This document shows positions 50,076-58,186 of a DNA stretch of 64,000 nucleotides, piece by piece. Position numbers and translations under genes: made by a program. The stretch is from CBDHDJ01 sp965261645. Lineage in GTDB: Bacteria; Pseudomonadota; Alphaproteobacteria; SHVV01. The stretch is taken from NCBI GenBank assembly GCA_965261645.1, contig CBDHDJ010000003.1:992001-1056000 (forward strand), given 5' to 3'. Every line of letters starts with the position of its first letter. The first letter of the stretch is position 1. The notes beneath the pieces are model-generated. The model made no database searches, was not told where the DNA came from, and worked only from the letters and a program-made list of their open reading frames with translations.

Positions 50076-52361
50076 CTACTTCTCCTTCATCACCCAGATC
50101 CCGTTCCAGTCGTCACCGGGCGGATCGGCCTTCAAATGTTCGCAGCGCTCAACGTACATCTGAGTCAGCTTGTCGTCTTCGTTGAGCTTGAGAGCTTCGC
50201 CGAACGCGGCGATCGCGTCGTCCCATTTACCTGCCCGGTAGTACTGCAACCCGCTCTTGAAGTGGTTCAACACCTCCATCACGTTGGGGAACGTCTCCTC
50301 CTCGTGATAGTCGAGGATCTCGTAAACGCTGACGGGCTCGGTTTTCCCCTTGACCACGACCCGATCAATCTCGCGGCTGCGGTAGGTGCCGCGCAGCTTG
50401 GCGAAGGTGTTCTCGCTGATGAGGATGCGCGCCGCATACTGCTTGCAGGCGCTTTCGAGGCGTGCGGCGAGGTTTACGCCATCGCCGATGACGGTATAGT
50501 CCATCCGCTTGGGAGAGCCTATATTGCCTGAGACGACGATATCGGTGTTGAGCCCGATCCCCATATCGACCGACATCTGGCCGCGGGCCTCGCGCTCCTT
50601 GTTCCACTCACGGAGCTCGCGGATCATGCTGACCGCGGCGCGTACGGCCCGGTCGTCGTCGTCATCATGCGCCATGGGTATGCCGAAGGCGGTCATGATC
50701 GCGTCACCGATGAACTTGTCGAGCATGCCGCCTTCGTTCTGGATGCAGTCCACCATGATCGTGAAATAGTCGTTCAGCAGGCTGACGGTGCCCTGCGCGC
50801 TGAGCTCTTCGGTCAACTTGGTGAAGCCGCGCACATCGGAGAACAGAATCGTCGCGGTCGTGCTCTGGCCGCCGAGCATGTCCTCGTCTGCGGTGAGCAG
50901 CTGATCGGCCAGCCCGGGGTCCATGTAGCGCGACATCGTCGACTTGATACGTTTTTCGGTGCTGATGTCCTCGATCATGATCATGCTGCCGAGCTGCTTG
51001 GCCTCGGCGCTCACGAGCGGCAGCACCGTGACATTGGCCGAGATCGTCTCATCGCCGAACACCAGCTCGGCATCCATCGTGACGTCGGGCTCCTGCTCCT
51101 CGGTGACCTTCTTGATCTTGTCAACCAACCAGGCGTTGGCGGTGGTGAAGTAGTCTTCGGCCTGCCAGTCGAGGATATCGTGAGGCCCGGCGCGCATGAT
51201 GCTAAAGCCGGCGGCGTTGCAGGTGACGATCTTGCCGTCCTCGTCAAGCGTGACGACGCCATTTGACATGCTTTCCAACATGCTTTCGTTGTAGTTCTTC
51301 ATGTTCTGCACGTCGTCGAAGAGCTTGGCGTTCTCGAGGCCGATGGCGATCTGCGCGGTGAACGCCTTGAGGCGCGATTCGTCCTCGCCGGTGAACGGCC
51401 CGCCGCGCTTGTTGAGCACCTGGGTCACGCCGATTTTCTTGCCCTCCTTGTTGATGACCGGCACGCACAGGATCGAGCGGGTGAAATAGCCGGTCTTCTT
51501 GTCGAACGACGGGTTGAACCGGAGATCGGCATAGGCATGCGGGATGTTGACCGTCTGGCCCGAGGCGAACACCGTGCCCGCGATACCGAGGTGATTGGGG
51601 AAGCGGATCTGCGCCGCGTTGAGCCCCTCGCCGACCTCCGACCACAGCTCGTCGTTGAGAAACAGCGTCGAGCGCTCGGCGTTGAGCATCCGCGTCGCCT
51701 CGCTCATGACCTTGCGCAGCAGCGTGCCCAAATCGATCTCCGAGGTGAGATCCGACACCACGTTGAGGAACTCCATATCCTGCACGCGGGTCTTTTTCAT
51801 GCGCTCGACGAACTGAACGCTCTGCAGGGCGATCGAGGCCTGCGTGGTCATCGCCCCCAGTAGCGCCATATAGGCTTCGCCGAACTGACCCTTACGCTTG
51901 TTGAGCGCCTGGGCGACGCCGATCACCTCGCCTTTGACCGTCTTGACCGGCGCGCACAGGATGCTCTTGGTGGTGAAGCCGGTCTGCTCGTCGACCGAGC
52001 GGTTGAATCGATCGTCGGCATAGGCGTCGTGAATGATGATGCCCTCGCCCGAGGAGAAGACGTGACCGGCGATGCCGACCGAGTTGAGGATCCTGATCTC
52101 GCGCTTGAAATTACCTTGGGCCACGCGCGAATAGAGCTCGCTGGTCTGGGCGTCGTTAAGAAACAGCGTCCCGCGCTCGGCGCCAAGCCCCCGCGTGGTG
52201 ATCACGACCAGCGTCTTGAGCACTTCACCGAGCGTCTCGATCGCCGCGACCTTGCGAGACACATCAAGCAGCATCTCCGCTTGGTGGAGACGCGCCTGTT
52301 CACTCGGGGCGCCGGGGCCGCTCACCTGTTTGATGGCGGGCTTGCGCTTAGGACTTGGCAT
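50076..52361 (-). CDS. GAF-GAF-PAS class III adenylate cyclase
   Basis: A 761-residue soluble sensor enzyme starting MPSPKRKPAIKQVSG. Domains: GAF1 (about 30-185), GAF2 (about 205-350), PAS-like (about 362-470), cyclase (about 500-685) and a short TPR-like tail (about 690-761). The GAF repeats share the paired motifs GIAGHVFSSGEGIIIHDAYA and GIAGTVFASGQTVNIPHAYA. Catalytic residues are complete: metal-binding Asp509 (LFSDVRGF) and Asp553 (FIGD), ATP-selecting Lys549 and Asp621, and Asn630/Arg634 (NLAARLE). The tail ends ADPPGDDWNGIWVMKEK. Its ATG overlaps the end of the coiled-coil gene by 14 bases, implying coupled translation. It probably converts cytoplasmic ligand or redox signals into cAMP. 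Confidence 0.94.
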   Translation of the reverse strand: MPSPKRKPAIKQVSGPGAPSEQARLHQAEMLLDVSRKVAAIETLGEVLKTLVVITTRGLGAERGTLFLNDAQTSELYSRVAQGNFKREIRILNSVGIAGHVFSSGEGIIIHDAYADDRFNRSVDEQTGFTTKSILCAPVKTVKGEVIGVAQALNKRKGQFGEAYMALLGAMTTQASIALQSVQFVERMKKTRVQDMEFLNVVSDLTSEIDLGTLLRKVMSEATRMLNAERSTLFLNDELWSEVGEGLNAAQIRFPNHLGIAGTVFASGQTVNIPHAYADLRFNPSFDKKTGYFTRSILCVPVINKEGKKIGVTQVLNKRGGPFTGEDESRLKAFTAQIAIGLENAKLFDDVQNMKNYNESMLESMSNGVVTLDEDGKIVTCNAAGFSIMRAGPHDILDWQAEDYFTTANAWLVDKIKKVTEEQEPDVTMDAELVFGDETISANVTVLPLVSAEAKQLGSMIMIEDISTEKRIKSTMSRYMDPGLADQLLTADEDMLGGQSTTATILFSDVRGFTKLTEELSAQGTVSLLNDYFTIMVDCIQNEGGMLDKFIGDAIMTAFGIPMAHDDDDDRAVRAAVSMIRELREWNKEREARGQMSVDMGIGLNTDIVVSGNIGSPKRMDYTVIGDGVNLAARLESACKQYAARILISENTFAKLRGTYRSREIDRVVVKGKTEPVSVYEILDYHEEETFPNVMEVLNHFKSGLQYYRAGKWDDAIAAFGEALKLNEDDKLTQMYVERCEHLKADPPGDDWNGIWVMKEK

Positions 52362-52896
52362 CGCGGGCCTCCAGCTCCTCCCGCAAGGCGCCGACCGTCT
52401 TCTGCAACTGGTCGACCTCGTCGCGGGAAGCGCGCTCGATCTCCTGGATTTTATCCTCGTAGACCGCCTGTATGCGCTCCAATTCGTCGCGCAGGCTGGC
52501 CGCCGTTTCCTTGAGCTGGTCGATCTCACCGCTGGCCGCGGCGATGGCGGCCTGGACGCTTTCCTCCTTGTCGATCTGCAGGCGCTCCAGCTCGTCGCGC
52601 AGGCTGGCCGCGGTGGTCTTGAGCTGCGCGATCTCGTCGTTGTTCTCGGCGACGGCGGCTTGAACGCTCTCTTCCTTGTCGATCTGCTTGGCCTCCAGCT
52701 CGTCGCGCAGGTTCGACACCGTCGCCTTGAGCTGGACGATCTCGTTATTGGCCTCGGCCACGGCATTCTGGACGGCTTGATCCTGCTCGTAGCGCCTCAC
52801 CTCGAGCTCGTCGCGCAGTGCGCGAATCGTGTCCGCCAAATGGCGGTTTTCCGCTAACGCTCGATGAATCTCGTCCGATTCGCCCGTCGGGTCCAT
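52348..52896 (-). CDS. coiled-coil protein with 36-residue repeats
   Basis: A 182-residue, highly charged helical protein starting MDPTGESDEIHRALAENRHL. The motif LRDEL (or LREEL) recurs at residues 27, 63, 99, 135 and 171, an exact 36-residue period. Units begin like DKEESVQAAVAENNDEIAQL and continue KTTAASLRDELERLQI. The whole chain should form one long coiled coil; 36 residues equal two heptads plus two hendecads. There is no catalytic domain or membrane segment. Its stop overlaps the cyclase start by 14 bases and a FIST gene lies 107 bases upstream, so it may tether or dimerise the cyclase. No homologue is recognised. Confidence 0.85.
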   Translation of the reverse strand: MDPTGESDEIHRALAENRHLADTIRALRDELEVRRYEQDQAVQNAVAEANNEIVQLKATVSNLRDELEAKQIDKEESVQAAVAENNDEIAQLKTTAASLRDELERLQIDKEESVQAAIAAASGEIDQLKETAASLRDELERIQAVYEDKIQEIERASRDEVDQLQKTVGALREELEARDAKS

Positions 52897-53002
52897 GGAC
52901 GCCTCGCATACCAATCACTGCGATCGGCGACCTATTGTCATCGGCCCCGGCAGGCACCGCAAGGATTTTGGCCCCTCGGGTCATCCGCCAGCGGGACCCG
53001 CG

Positions 53003-54139
53003 TCACAGAAACAGCGACAAAACGCCCGTATAGCCGTACAGCCGGTCGTACGAGATTTCACCGTTGCAGAAGAAACCGACCAGCGGAATGTCTCCGAGTT
53101 CGGCGCGAATCGTTTCGAGCTCGACCGAATCGGGACCGAACATGTTGGGCCCCCGTGCCACGCAGGAATAGTAAATCCCGCCCTGGGGCGGTGTTGCGGC
53201 GCGCTGTTTGAGATCGGCAAGCATGCGACGGAGATCGTCGAACGCGCTTTGGCTGTCCCGCCGGCAAAACATGATGGCCTGGCCGGATGTCAGGTAATCG
53301 CCAATGGCGACGAGGCCGGCCTCCGGATCGAGCCCGATCAGGTTGCGGACCATATAGTCGGCCCGATCGGAGCCCGCCACGGGGACCGCGGCGTGAATGT
53401 ACCGCCCCGCCTGGTTCAGGTTGCGCGCCAATACAGCGCCGATATCCTCGCAAAACACCTCGAACGCGGGACGGCCGTCGAGCTCGATGGCGATGTTGCC
53501 TTCGCACGCCGTCACCTCGTGGATCGGACCGATGGGCGAGCACCCCTGGGTCAGCCCGGTCACCACGGGCACGTCGCCGGAAAACAGGACGCCCGAGAAC
53601 CCGCCCTCGGTCACGCCGTCGGCCACTTGCGTGGCGCCACCGCCCGCCGAGGTAATGCCGCCCACGCAGAAGCTGTTGGTGGCCTCGACGAAGCGCGGGA
53701 TCGCCTCAGCGAGATCGGGGCTGCGCGGATCGGCATGGACCACGCCGAAGTGCTGAGCGGTCTTGGCGAGCCAGTCGTGCCGCTCGGCCACGATGTCGCT
53801 CACCTCGGCATCGCACGCACTGAAGACGCTGAACGAATCGGTGGGGAACGCCGCAACCATGATGGCAACGGCGGGCTCCCCGAAATATTCCCGGCCGGTC
53901 GCGAGAATGCCGGCGCCCACCGTGCCGACCCATGAGTCAATCGCCGTGGCGCCCCTGATGTGATCCAGGACGTCCGGCAGATCGCCGGCAAAATGTTCGG
54001 TTGTGTAGAGAAACCCCATGTTCGCGGCCGGCGGCAGAGGTGCGAGCTGGGCGAGCGCCTCAGCACACGCCGCCCGCCAGTTGGCCGCCGTTGCGTGACC
54101 CAACGCAAACCGCGCTTCGTCTTCCGGCTCCACCTTCAC
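53003..54139 (-). CDS. FIST-domain sensor protein
   Basis: A 378-residue protein with a FIST N domain (about 25-220: LAPLPPAANMGFLYTTEHFA, GATAIDSWVGTVGAGILATG, FVEATNSFCVGGITSAGGGA). A FIST C domain follows (about 225-365: PVVTGLTQGCSPIGPIHEVT, ending ELGDIPLVGFFCNGEISYDR and LYGYTGVLSLFL). FIST is a predicted small-ligand (possibly amino-acid) sensor module found with signalling enzymes; here it stands alone as a protein. It lies upstream of the coiled-coil and cyclase genes in the same direction, so it may supply their input. No signal peptide. Confidence 0.9.
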   Translation of the reverse strand: MKVEPEDEARFALGHATAANWRAACAEALAQLAPLPPAANMGFLYTTEHFAGDLPDVLDHIRGATAIDSWVGTVGAGILATGREYFGEPAVAIMVAAFPTDSFSVFSACDAEVSDIVAERHDWLAKTAQHFGVVHADPRSPDLAEAIPRFVEATNSFCVGGITSAGGGATQVADGVTEGGFSGVLFSGDVPVVTGLTQGCSPIGPIHEVTACEGNIAIELDGRPAFEVFCEDIGAVLARNLNQAGRYIHAAVPVAGSDRADYMVRNLIGLDPEAGLVAIGDYLTSGQAIMFCRRDSQSAFDDLRRMLADLKQRAATPPQGGIYYSCVARGPNMFGPDSVELETIRAELGDIPLVGFFCNGEISYDRLYGYTGVLSLFL

Positions 54140-54320
54140 CTTTCCCTTCGTCTATGACACCAATGATTCTATCGGCCTGCGCGAATCAAGCCACCAAAAT
54201 CCCACTGCCTCTGTGACAAGCGCCGATCGGCGCGTGCGCTTGACACGGACGGCGGGCGAATGCTGTGGTCGCAGTCAATCGACCACCGGTGATCGCAACG
54301 AGAGGTCAGGGAGGCATGGC

Positions 54321-54641
54321 ATGCTCGTCGCCACAAAGGACCGACCGCTCGCAACCACGACGACCGGATCGTTGCCGAGGCCAGGCTGGTTCACCGCCAA
54401 CCTCCACGGCCGCCCCTTTTCCGTGGGCATGGCCGATCGCACCTTCCGCGAGCAATATCTCGACACCCAGGCCGCTTACATTATCGATCAGACACGCGCC
54501 GGACTTGATGTCCTGGTCGATGGTGACGGCCGCTTCGATGACGATGTCGCGGGACGCCAGTGGTTCGCAAGGAGCTCGGCCTCGAGGAGGCGCCGGTCCC
54601 GGCCACCGGCCCCACATACGCCATGCTGCCGGCCGGTTGAA
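54321..54641 (+). pseudogene. cobalamin-independent methionine synthase-like remnant
   Basis: The ATG at 54321 opens a MetE-type N-terminus: ATTTTGSLPRPGWFTANLHG, then MADRTFREQYLDTQAAYIID and RAGLDVLVDGDGRFDDDVAG. Homology ends after RQWFA at about 54570. In a different frame the DNA then encodes VRKELGLEEAPVPATGPTYA and MLPAG, with a stop at 54641, which looks like a genuine protein C-terminus. The simplest reading is an internal deletion joining the two ends of one gene out of frame, removing roughly 270 codons. No active product is expected. Confidence 0.75.
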
Positions 54642-54672
54642 CCCGCCGCCGCCTGGTTGAGCCGCCAAGAGA

Positions 54673-54696
54673 AACGGCGCCCCGCCGGGCGCCGTT
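54673..54696. terminator. bidirectional hairpin terminator
   Basis: AACGGCGCCC and GGGCGCCGTT form a perfect 10-bp stem with a CGCC loop. On the minus strand TTTCTCTT follows, so it best serves the PhyH gene ending at 54731; it can also stop plus-strand transcription from the MetE remnant. Confidence 0.75.
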
Positions 54697-54730
54697 CCAG
54701 ATTTATGCCGGCGGGTTTTCGGTCGTGGCG

Positions 54731-55630
54731 TCAGGCGCGGAGGCGATCGGCCGCCGGGCGTGGCCACACCTGGGGAAATACCGGGTGATCGGGCGGAAAC
54801 CGCTCGCCGTCGTCGAGATCGACCTCGACGGGGATGACCACGTTGTATTCGCCCTTGCGCCGGGCGAAGGTTGCATCATCACCCACCCAGCGGCCGCCGA
54901 TCGCGCGGCGGCGGCGATCGGTGTAGTTGCCGGGTGAGCCGTGCATGAGGAGGAGATTGTTGACGACCACGTCTCCCGGTTCGGTATCGAAATGAATGAT
55001 GTCGTACTGATCGCGCGCCGCCTCGAAATCGGGTTGCGGCTCGAAATGCTCGCCCCATTCCTCGGGATTCCCGCCCTCCGATAACTGCTTGTAGTTGATG
55101 TCGAGTTCCTCCTCGACTTTCTCCGTGTTGTAGGGGAAATCAAACCATTTATTCCACTTGTGCGAGCCCTTGATGTACTCGATCGCGCCCGAGTCATAGG
55201 TCACGACATCGAGGGGCATCCACGTGCCGATCACCTGCTTGCCGTGGCAACACACCGAGGGATAGTCCTGGTGCCACGAGGTGGCGTGCGGGCTGTGGGG
55301 CTCCTTGGAGAAAAAGAAATCGTAGAGCAGGTGGATCGTCTCAGAGCCGGTGATGCGCGCGGCAATCTCGGCCAACGGTGATTCCTCGGCCAGCGCACGA
55401 AAATCGGGGTCATAGACGTTCATGAACGTCTCGAAGGCGAAACGCCCCTCGGTTCCGGCCGGATTGATGTTGGAGCCGAGCGGCCCGGGGCTGGCGAGAA
55501 CGCGGTCCAAGGCGTCACGGGCGCGCTCGATCCAATCCATGCTGACCGCGCCGCGCAGATGCAGCACGCCGTCCTCTTCGTAAGTGCGGATTTGCTCGTC
55601 CGTAATCTCGCACAAGAGCCGGTTATCCAT
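54731..55630 (-). CDS. phytanoyl-CoA dioxygenase (PhyH) family protein
   Basis: A 299-residue Fe(II)/2-oxoglutarate-dependent oxygenase. The iron triad is His120 and Asp122 (TSWHQDYPSVCC) and His230 (LLLMHGSPGNYTDRRRRAIG); an Arg about ten residues later binds 2-oxoglutarate. The double-stranded beta-helix includes VIGTWMPLDVVTYDSGAIEY and HFDTEPGDVVVNNLLLMHGS. The substrate is unknown; bacterial members hydroxylate many secondary metabolites and osmolytes. The ATG at 55630 follows a GTG. It is a lone gene with its own terminator, flanked upstream by an IS1-like element. Confidence 0.92.
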   Translation of the reverse strand: MDNRLLCEITDEQIRTYEEDGVLHLRGAVSMDWIERARDALDRVLASPGPLGSNINPAGTEGRFAFETFMNVYDPDFRALAEESPLAEIAARITGSETIHLLYDFFFSKEPHSPHATSWHQDYPSVCCHGKQVIGTWMPLDVVTYDSGAIEYIKGSHKWNKWFDFPYNTEKVEEELDINYKQLSEGGNPEEWGEHFEPQPDFEAARDQYDIIHFDTEPGDVVVNNLLLMHGSPGNYTDRRRRAIGGRWVGDDATFARRKGEYNVVIPVEVDLDDGERFPPDHPVFPQVWPRPAADRLRA

Positions 55631-55705
55631 CACCGATCTCCTCTTTTGGCGAAAGCTGGTGGAGTCTAGCGCGCCAAGCCAGGTAACGCAAAAGCAGGTA
55701 GTGGG

Positions 55706-56596
55706 TCAGTTTGAAATTGCCTGCTTGCGGTAGGTCGCGGGCCGCTTCGGTTGCGGAGCCGCTTCGTCTATCAGCCGCACGATGTCTTCGATGTCCCACA
55801 GCCAATCCGTCACGCCAGCGGCCATCGCAGGGCTGATCCCATCGAGGCTCTTATGCTGACGGCAGAAGTTGTAATACATAAAGTGCAGGGCGACGCTGTG
55901 AGTATGGTTTTCGATCTTCTTGGAGAAAGCGTTGGTCAGCCGCGTGAACCGGCGCATGGACATCCGCATGGCGAGGTTGTTGCGCTCGACGTAGCTAGTC
56001 GAGACGTGTTCTAGATCGGGATTGCCTTCGACGCGGCGCTTGCGGATACCCGTGCACTCTGCAGGGCTGTACCGCTTGTCTGACGATACGCCGCCTTCCG
56101 AGCCGTAGAGCTTCACCAGTTGGGCGTAATCTACGTCACCGCCGAATGCACCCTCCACCGCTTCCAGATAGGCCTTGTGCCCGTCGCTAGTGAGTTGCAC
56201 GCGGTTGGCAAGCCGCGGACGTAGATCGTCCATGAAGTCGATGGCTGTATTGCCTGAGCGGTCCCCGACCCGCCATGATGGAACGAGCTTGGTGTCGGCG
56301 CAAATCGCGGTCCACGTCCAGACATCGCCAGCTTCCGGGGGCGCCGACCTGGCGCGGGCAACGTTATTTTGCTTCGCGTAGATGAAGGACCAGATTTCGT
56401 CGACCTGGATGCGCCTGCACGGCAGGTCTTGCAACACGCCGTCTTGATAGTCCGCGCACGCCTTGCCAGCGTCGATCAGCAGCTTGGCAACGGTGTTTTT
56501 GGAGACCTCTGCAGTGCGAGCGGTCGCCCGGATGCTTTGACCCTCCACGAGGCATCGGATAATCAGCTTGCGGGTCTTAAGGGGCAGTGTGTTCAT
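55706..56596 (-). CDS. IS1-family-like transposase
   Basis: A 296-residue single-frame DDE transposase. The N-terminal HTH is KTRKLIIRCLVEGQSIRATA and EVSKNTVAKLLIDAGKACAD. The DDE core includes LPCRRIQVDEIWSFIYAKQN (first acid), VQLTSDGHKAYLEAVEGAFG (second acid), and STSYVERNNLAMRMSMRRFT (Glu), then KIENHTHSVALHFMYYNFCR. This resembles proteins commonly labelled IS1 family. The element ends were not fixed. Its start codon lies at the edge of a 61-bp inverted repeat (56596-56656) that should fold back over the ribosome-binding site. Intact. Confidence 0.85.
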   Translation of the reverse strand: MNTLPLKTRKLIIRCLVEGQSIRATARTAEVSKNTVAKLLIDAGKACADYQDGVLQDLPCRRIQVDEIWSFIYAKQNNVARARSAPPEAGDVWTWTAICADTKLVPSWRVGDRSGNTAIDFMDDLRPRLANRVQLTSDGHKAYLEAVEGAFGGDVDYAQLVKLYGSEGGVSSDKRYSPAECTGIRKRRVEGNPDLEHVSTSYVERNNLAMRMSMRRFTRLTNAFSKKIENHTHSVALHFMYYNFCRQHKSLDGISPAMAAGVTDWLWDIEDIVRLIDEAAPQPKRPATYRKQAISN

Positions 56597-56656
56597 GCCC
56601 CTTATATATGACCTTTATGCTGGTCCGCCAAGCATAAGGGTCATATATAAGGGGCA
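56596..56656. repeat. long inverted repeat over the IS1-like transposase start
   Basis: Two 26-base arms (56596-56621 and 56631-56656) with one mismatch flank a 9-base loop GGTCCGCCA. Arm sequence TGCCCCTTATATATGACC, then TTTATGCT against CTTATGCT. The inner arm on the coding strand carries the AAGGGG ribosome-binding site and touches the ATG of the transposase, so a transcript entering from outside would hide both in a hairpin. Confidence 0.92.
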
Positions 56657-56742
56657 GGCTCTTTTTCATCAATAATGCGACGGTACTCTTTTCCGAAGCC
56701 ATCTAACGTTTTTTCAACAGCCTCATCCATATCCCGGCTTAA
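56657..56742 (-). pseudogene. 85-bp A+T-rich coding remnant between two IS elements
   Basis: On the minus strand this reads SRDMDEAVEKTLDGFGKEYR and RIIDEKEPAPYI without a stop, with base composition lower in G+C than everything around it. It is probably a sliver of a foreign gene trapped between the IS1-like element and IS1182-like copy 2. Identity unknown. Confidence 0.4.
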
Positions 56743-58186
56743 CAGCCCGTTGATTAAGTCGGCGCCATCTGATTCTCTGGTTCCCTGATTTGCAGGGGGA
56801 TTTGCCGATGGCGATGGGACGGCAGAAGGATGGTCAGGGGGACCTGATGGTGAGCTGGTCGGAGATGCCGCGCTCTCCGGGTCATGTGTTTTATGACCGC
56901 TTGCAGTCGGTGCTGATCGAGGGCGGCTTCGACGCCTTTGCCGAGGCGAGCTGCCGGCCTTATTACGCGGTCCGGATGGGCGCGCCCTCGGTGCCGCCCG
57001 GGCGCTATTTCCGGATGCACCTGGTGGGCTACTTTGAGGGCATCGACAGCGAGCGCGGTCTGGAGTGGCGCTGCTCGGACTCGCTTTCGCTGCGGGCGTT
57101 CCTGCGACTGGGGAGCCGTGATCGGGTACCGGACCATTCCTGGCTGTCACGGAGCCGCACGCGCCTGCCCCATGAAGTCCACGCGGTGGTCTTCGACTGG
57201 GTTCTGGTGCTGATCGCCGAGGCGGGGCTGATCAAGGGCGAGCGCATCGGCGTCGATGCCTCGACCATGGAGGCCAACGCGGCGCTGCGGAACATCGTGC
57301 GGCGCGACAACGGCGAAGGCTACTGGGAGATGCTGGAGCGCCTGGCCCGGGAAAGCGGCGTCGAGACACCCACGGCCGAGGACCTGGCGCGTCTGGACCG
57401 GAAGCGCAAGGGCAAGAAGCTTTCCAACACGGATTGGGTTTCGAAGAGCGACCCCGAGGCCAAGATCACCAAGATGAAGGACGGCACGACGCATCTGGCC
57501 TACAAGCCCGAGCACGCGGTGGATCTGGACACCGGCGCGGTGGTGGCGGCCGAGCTGCACCCGGCCGATGAGGGCGACACCACGACGCTTTCCAAGACCC
57601 TGGCGAAGGCCGAGGCAAACCTCGAGGCGGTGGATGCGGCACCGACATCGGAGGACCCGGCCGAATGCGTCGCCGACAAAGGTTATCACTCACGGGCGGT
57701 CTTGAGGGCTCTGAACGACAGTCCCTGGAAGACCCGGATCGCGGCGCCCAAGCAGACCGGCTTTTCGCGCTGGCACGGTGATGAGGCGGCGCGGCGCGCG
57801 GTCACCAATAACCGTGCGCGGCTCAAATCCGGGGTCGCCCGCGAGGCCTTCAAGCTGCGCGCCGAGATCGTCGAGCGCTGCTTTGCCCACAACCTCGATC
57901 GTGGCGGCATGCGACGAACCTGGCTGCGCGGGCGAGAGAATGTGCACAAGCGATACCTGCTCCACGTCGCCGGCCACAATCTATCGTTACTGATGCGCCA
58001 GCTCATCGGCGCCGGCACCCCGCGGGAGGCCGTGGCGGGCGGATATGGCGGTATTTTCGTTCTGCTCACGCCCACCGGGGCCATGCTGGTGGCACGGGGG
58101 GGCTCGCAAAGCGGCCAGACGGCTTTCGCCGCCGCATTCCTCATCTGGGAGTGAGAGCCGGAAAAAGCCACTTAATCAACGGGCTG
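56743..58186 (+). mobile_element. IS1182-like insertion sequence, copy 2
   Basis: A 1,444-bp element with the same 17-bp inverted repeats CAGCCCGTTGATTAAGT and ACTTAATCAACGGGCTG as copy 1 and the same orientation. Flanking 4-mers are TTAA (left, 56739-56742) and TTAG (right, 58187-58190), which differ by one base, unlike the clean CTAA pair of copy 1. This may reflect mutation or a past recombination. Confidence 0.92.
56808..58154 (+). CDS. IS1182-type transposase (copy 2)
   Basis: A 448-residue transposase nearly identical to copy 1 at 33670-35016. Visible differences are VHAVVFDW (copy 1 has VHAAVFDW), GYWEML (GYREML), EAKITKM (EAKIAKM) and NLEAVDAA (NLDAVDAA). The DDE motifs KGERIGVDASTMEANAALRN and AECVADKGYHSRAVLRALND are unchanged. 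The frame is intact. The near identity indicates recent duplication or gene conversion between copies. Confidence 0.88.
   Translation: MAMGRQKDGQGDLMVSWSEMPRSPGHVFYDRLQSVLIEGGFDAFAEASCRPYYAVRMGAPSVPPGRYFRMHLVGYFEGIDSERGLEWRCSDSLSLRAFLRLGSRDRVPDHSWLSRSRTRLPHEVHAVVFDWVLVLIAEAGLIKGERIGVDASTMEANAALRNIVRRDNGEGYWEMLERLARESGVETPTAEDLARLDRKRKGKKLSNTDWVSKSDPEAKITKMKDGTTHLAYKPEHAVDLDTGAVVAAELHPADEGDTTTLSKTLAKAEANLEAVDAAPTSEDPAECVADKGYHSRAVLRALNDSPWKTRIAAPKQTGFSRWHGDEAARRAVTNNRARLKSGVAREAFKLRAEIVERCFAHNLDRGGMRRTWLRGRENVHKRYLLHVAGHNLSLLMRQLIGAGTPREAVAGGYGGIFVLLTPTGAMLVARGGSQSGQTAFAAAFLIWE

Noticed and set aside
33605..58186. The two IS1182-like copies as a composite transposon
   Set aside because: The enclosed 21.7 kb is mostly core metabolism and envelope genes with no cargo signature, and there is no matching target duplication at the outer ends; independent insertions are simpler.
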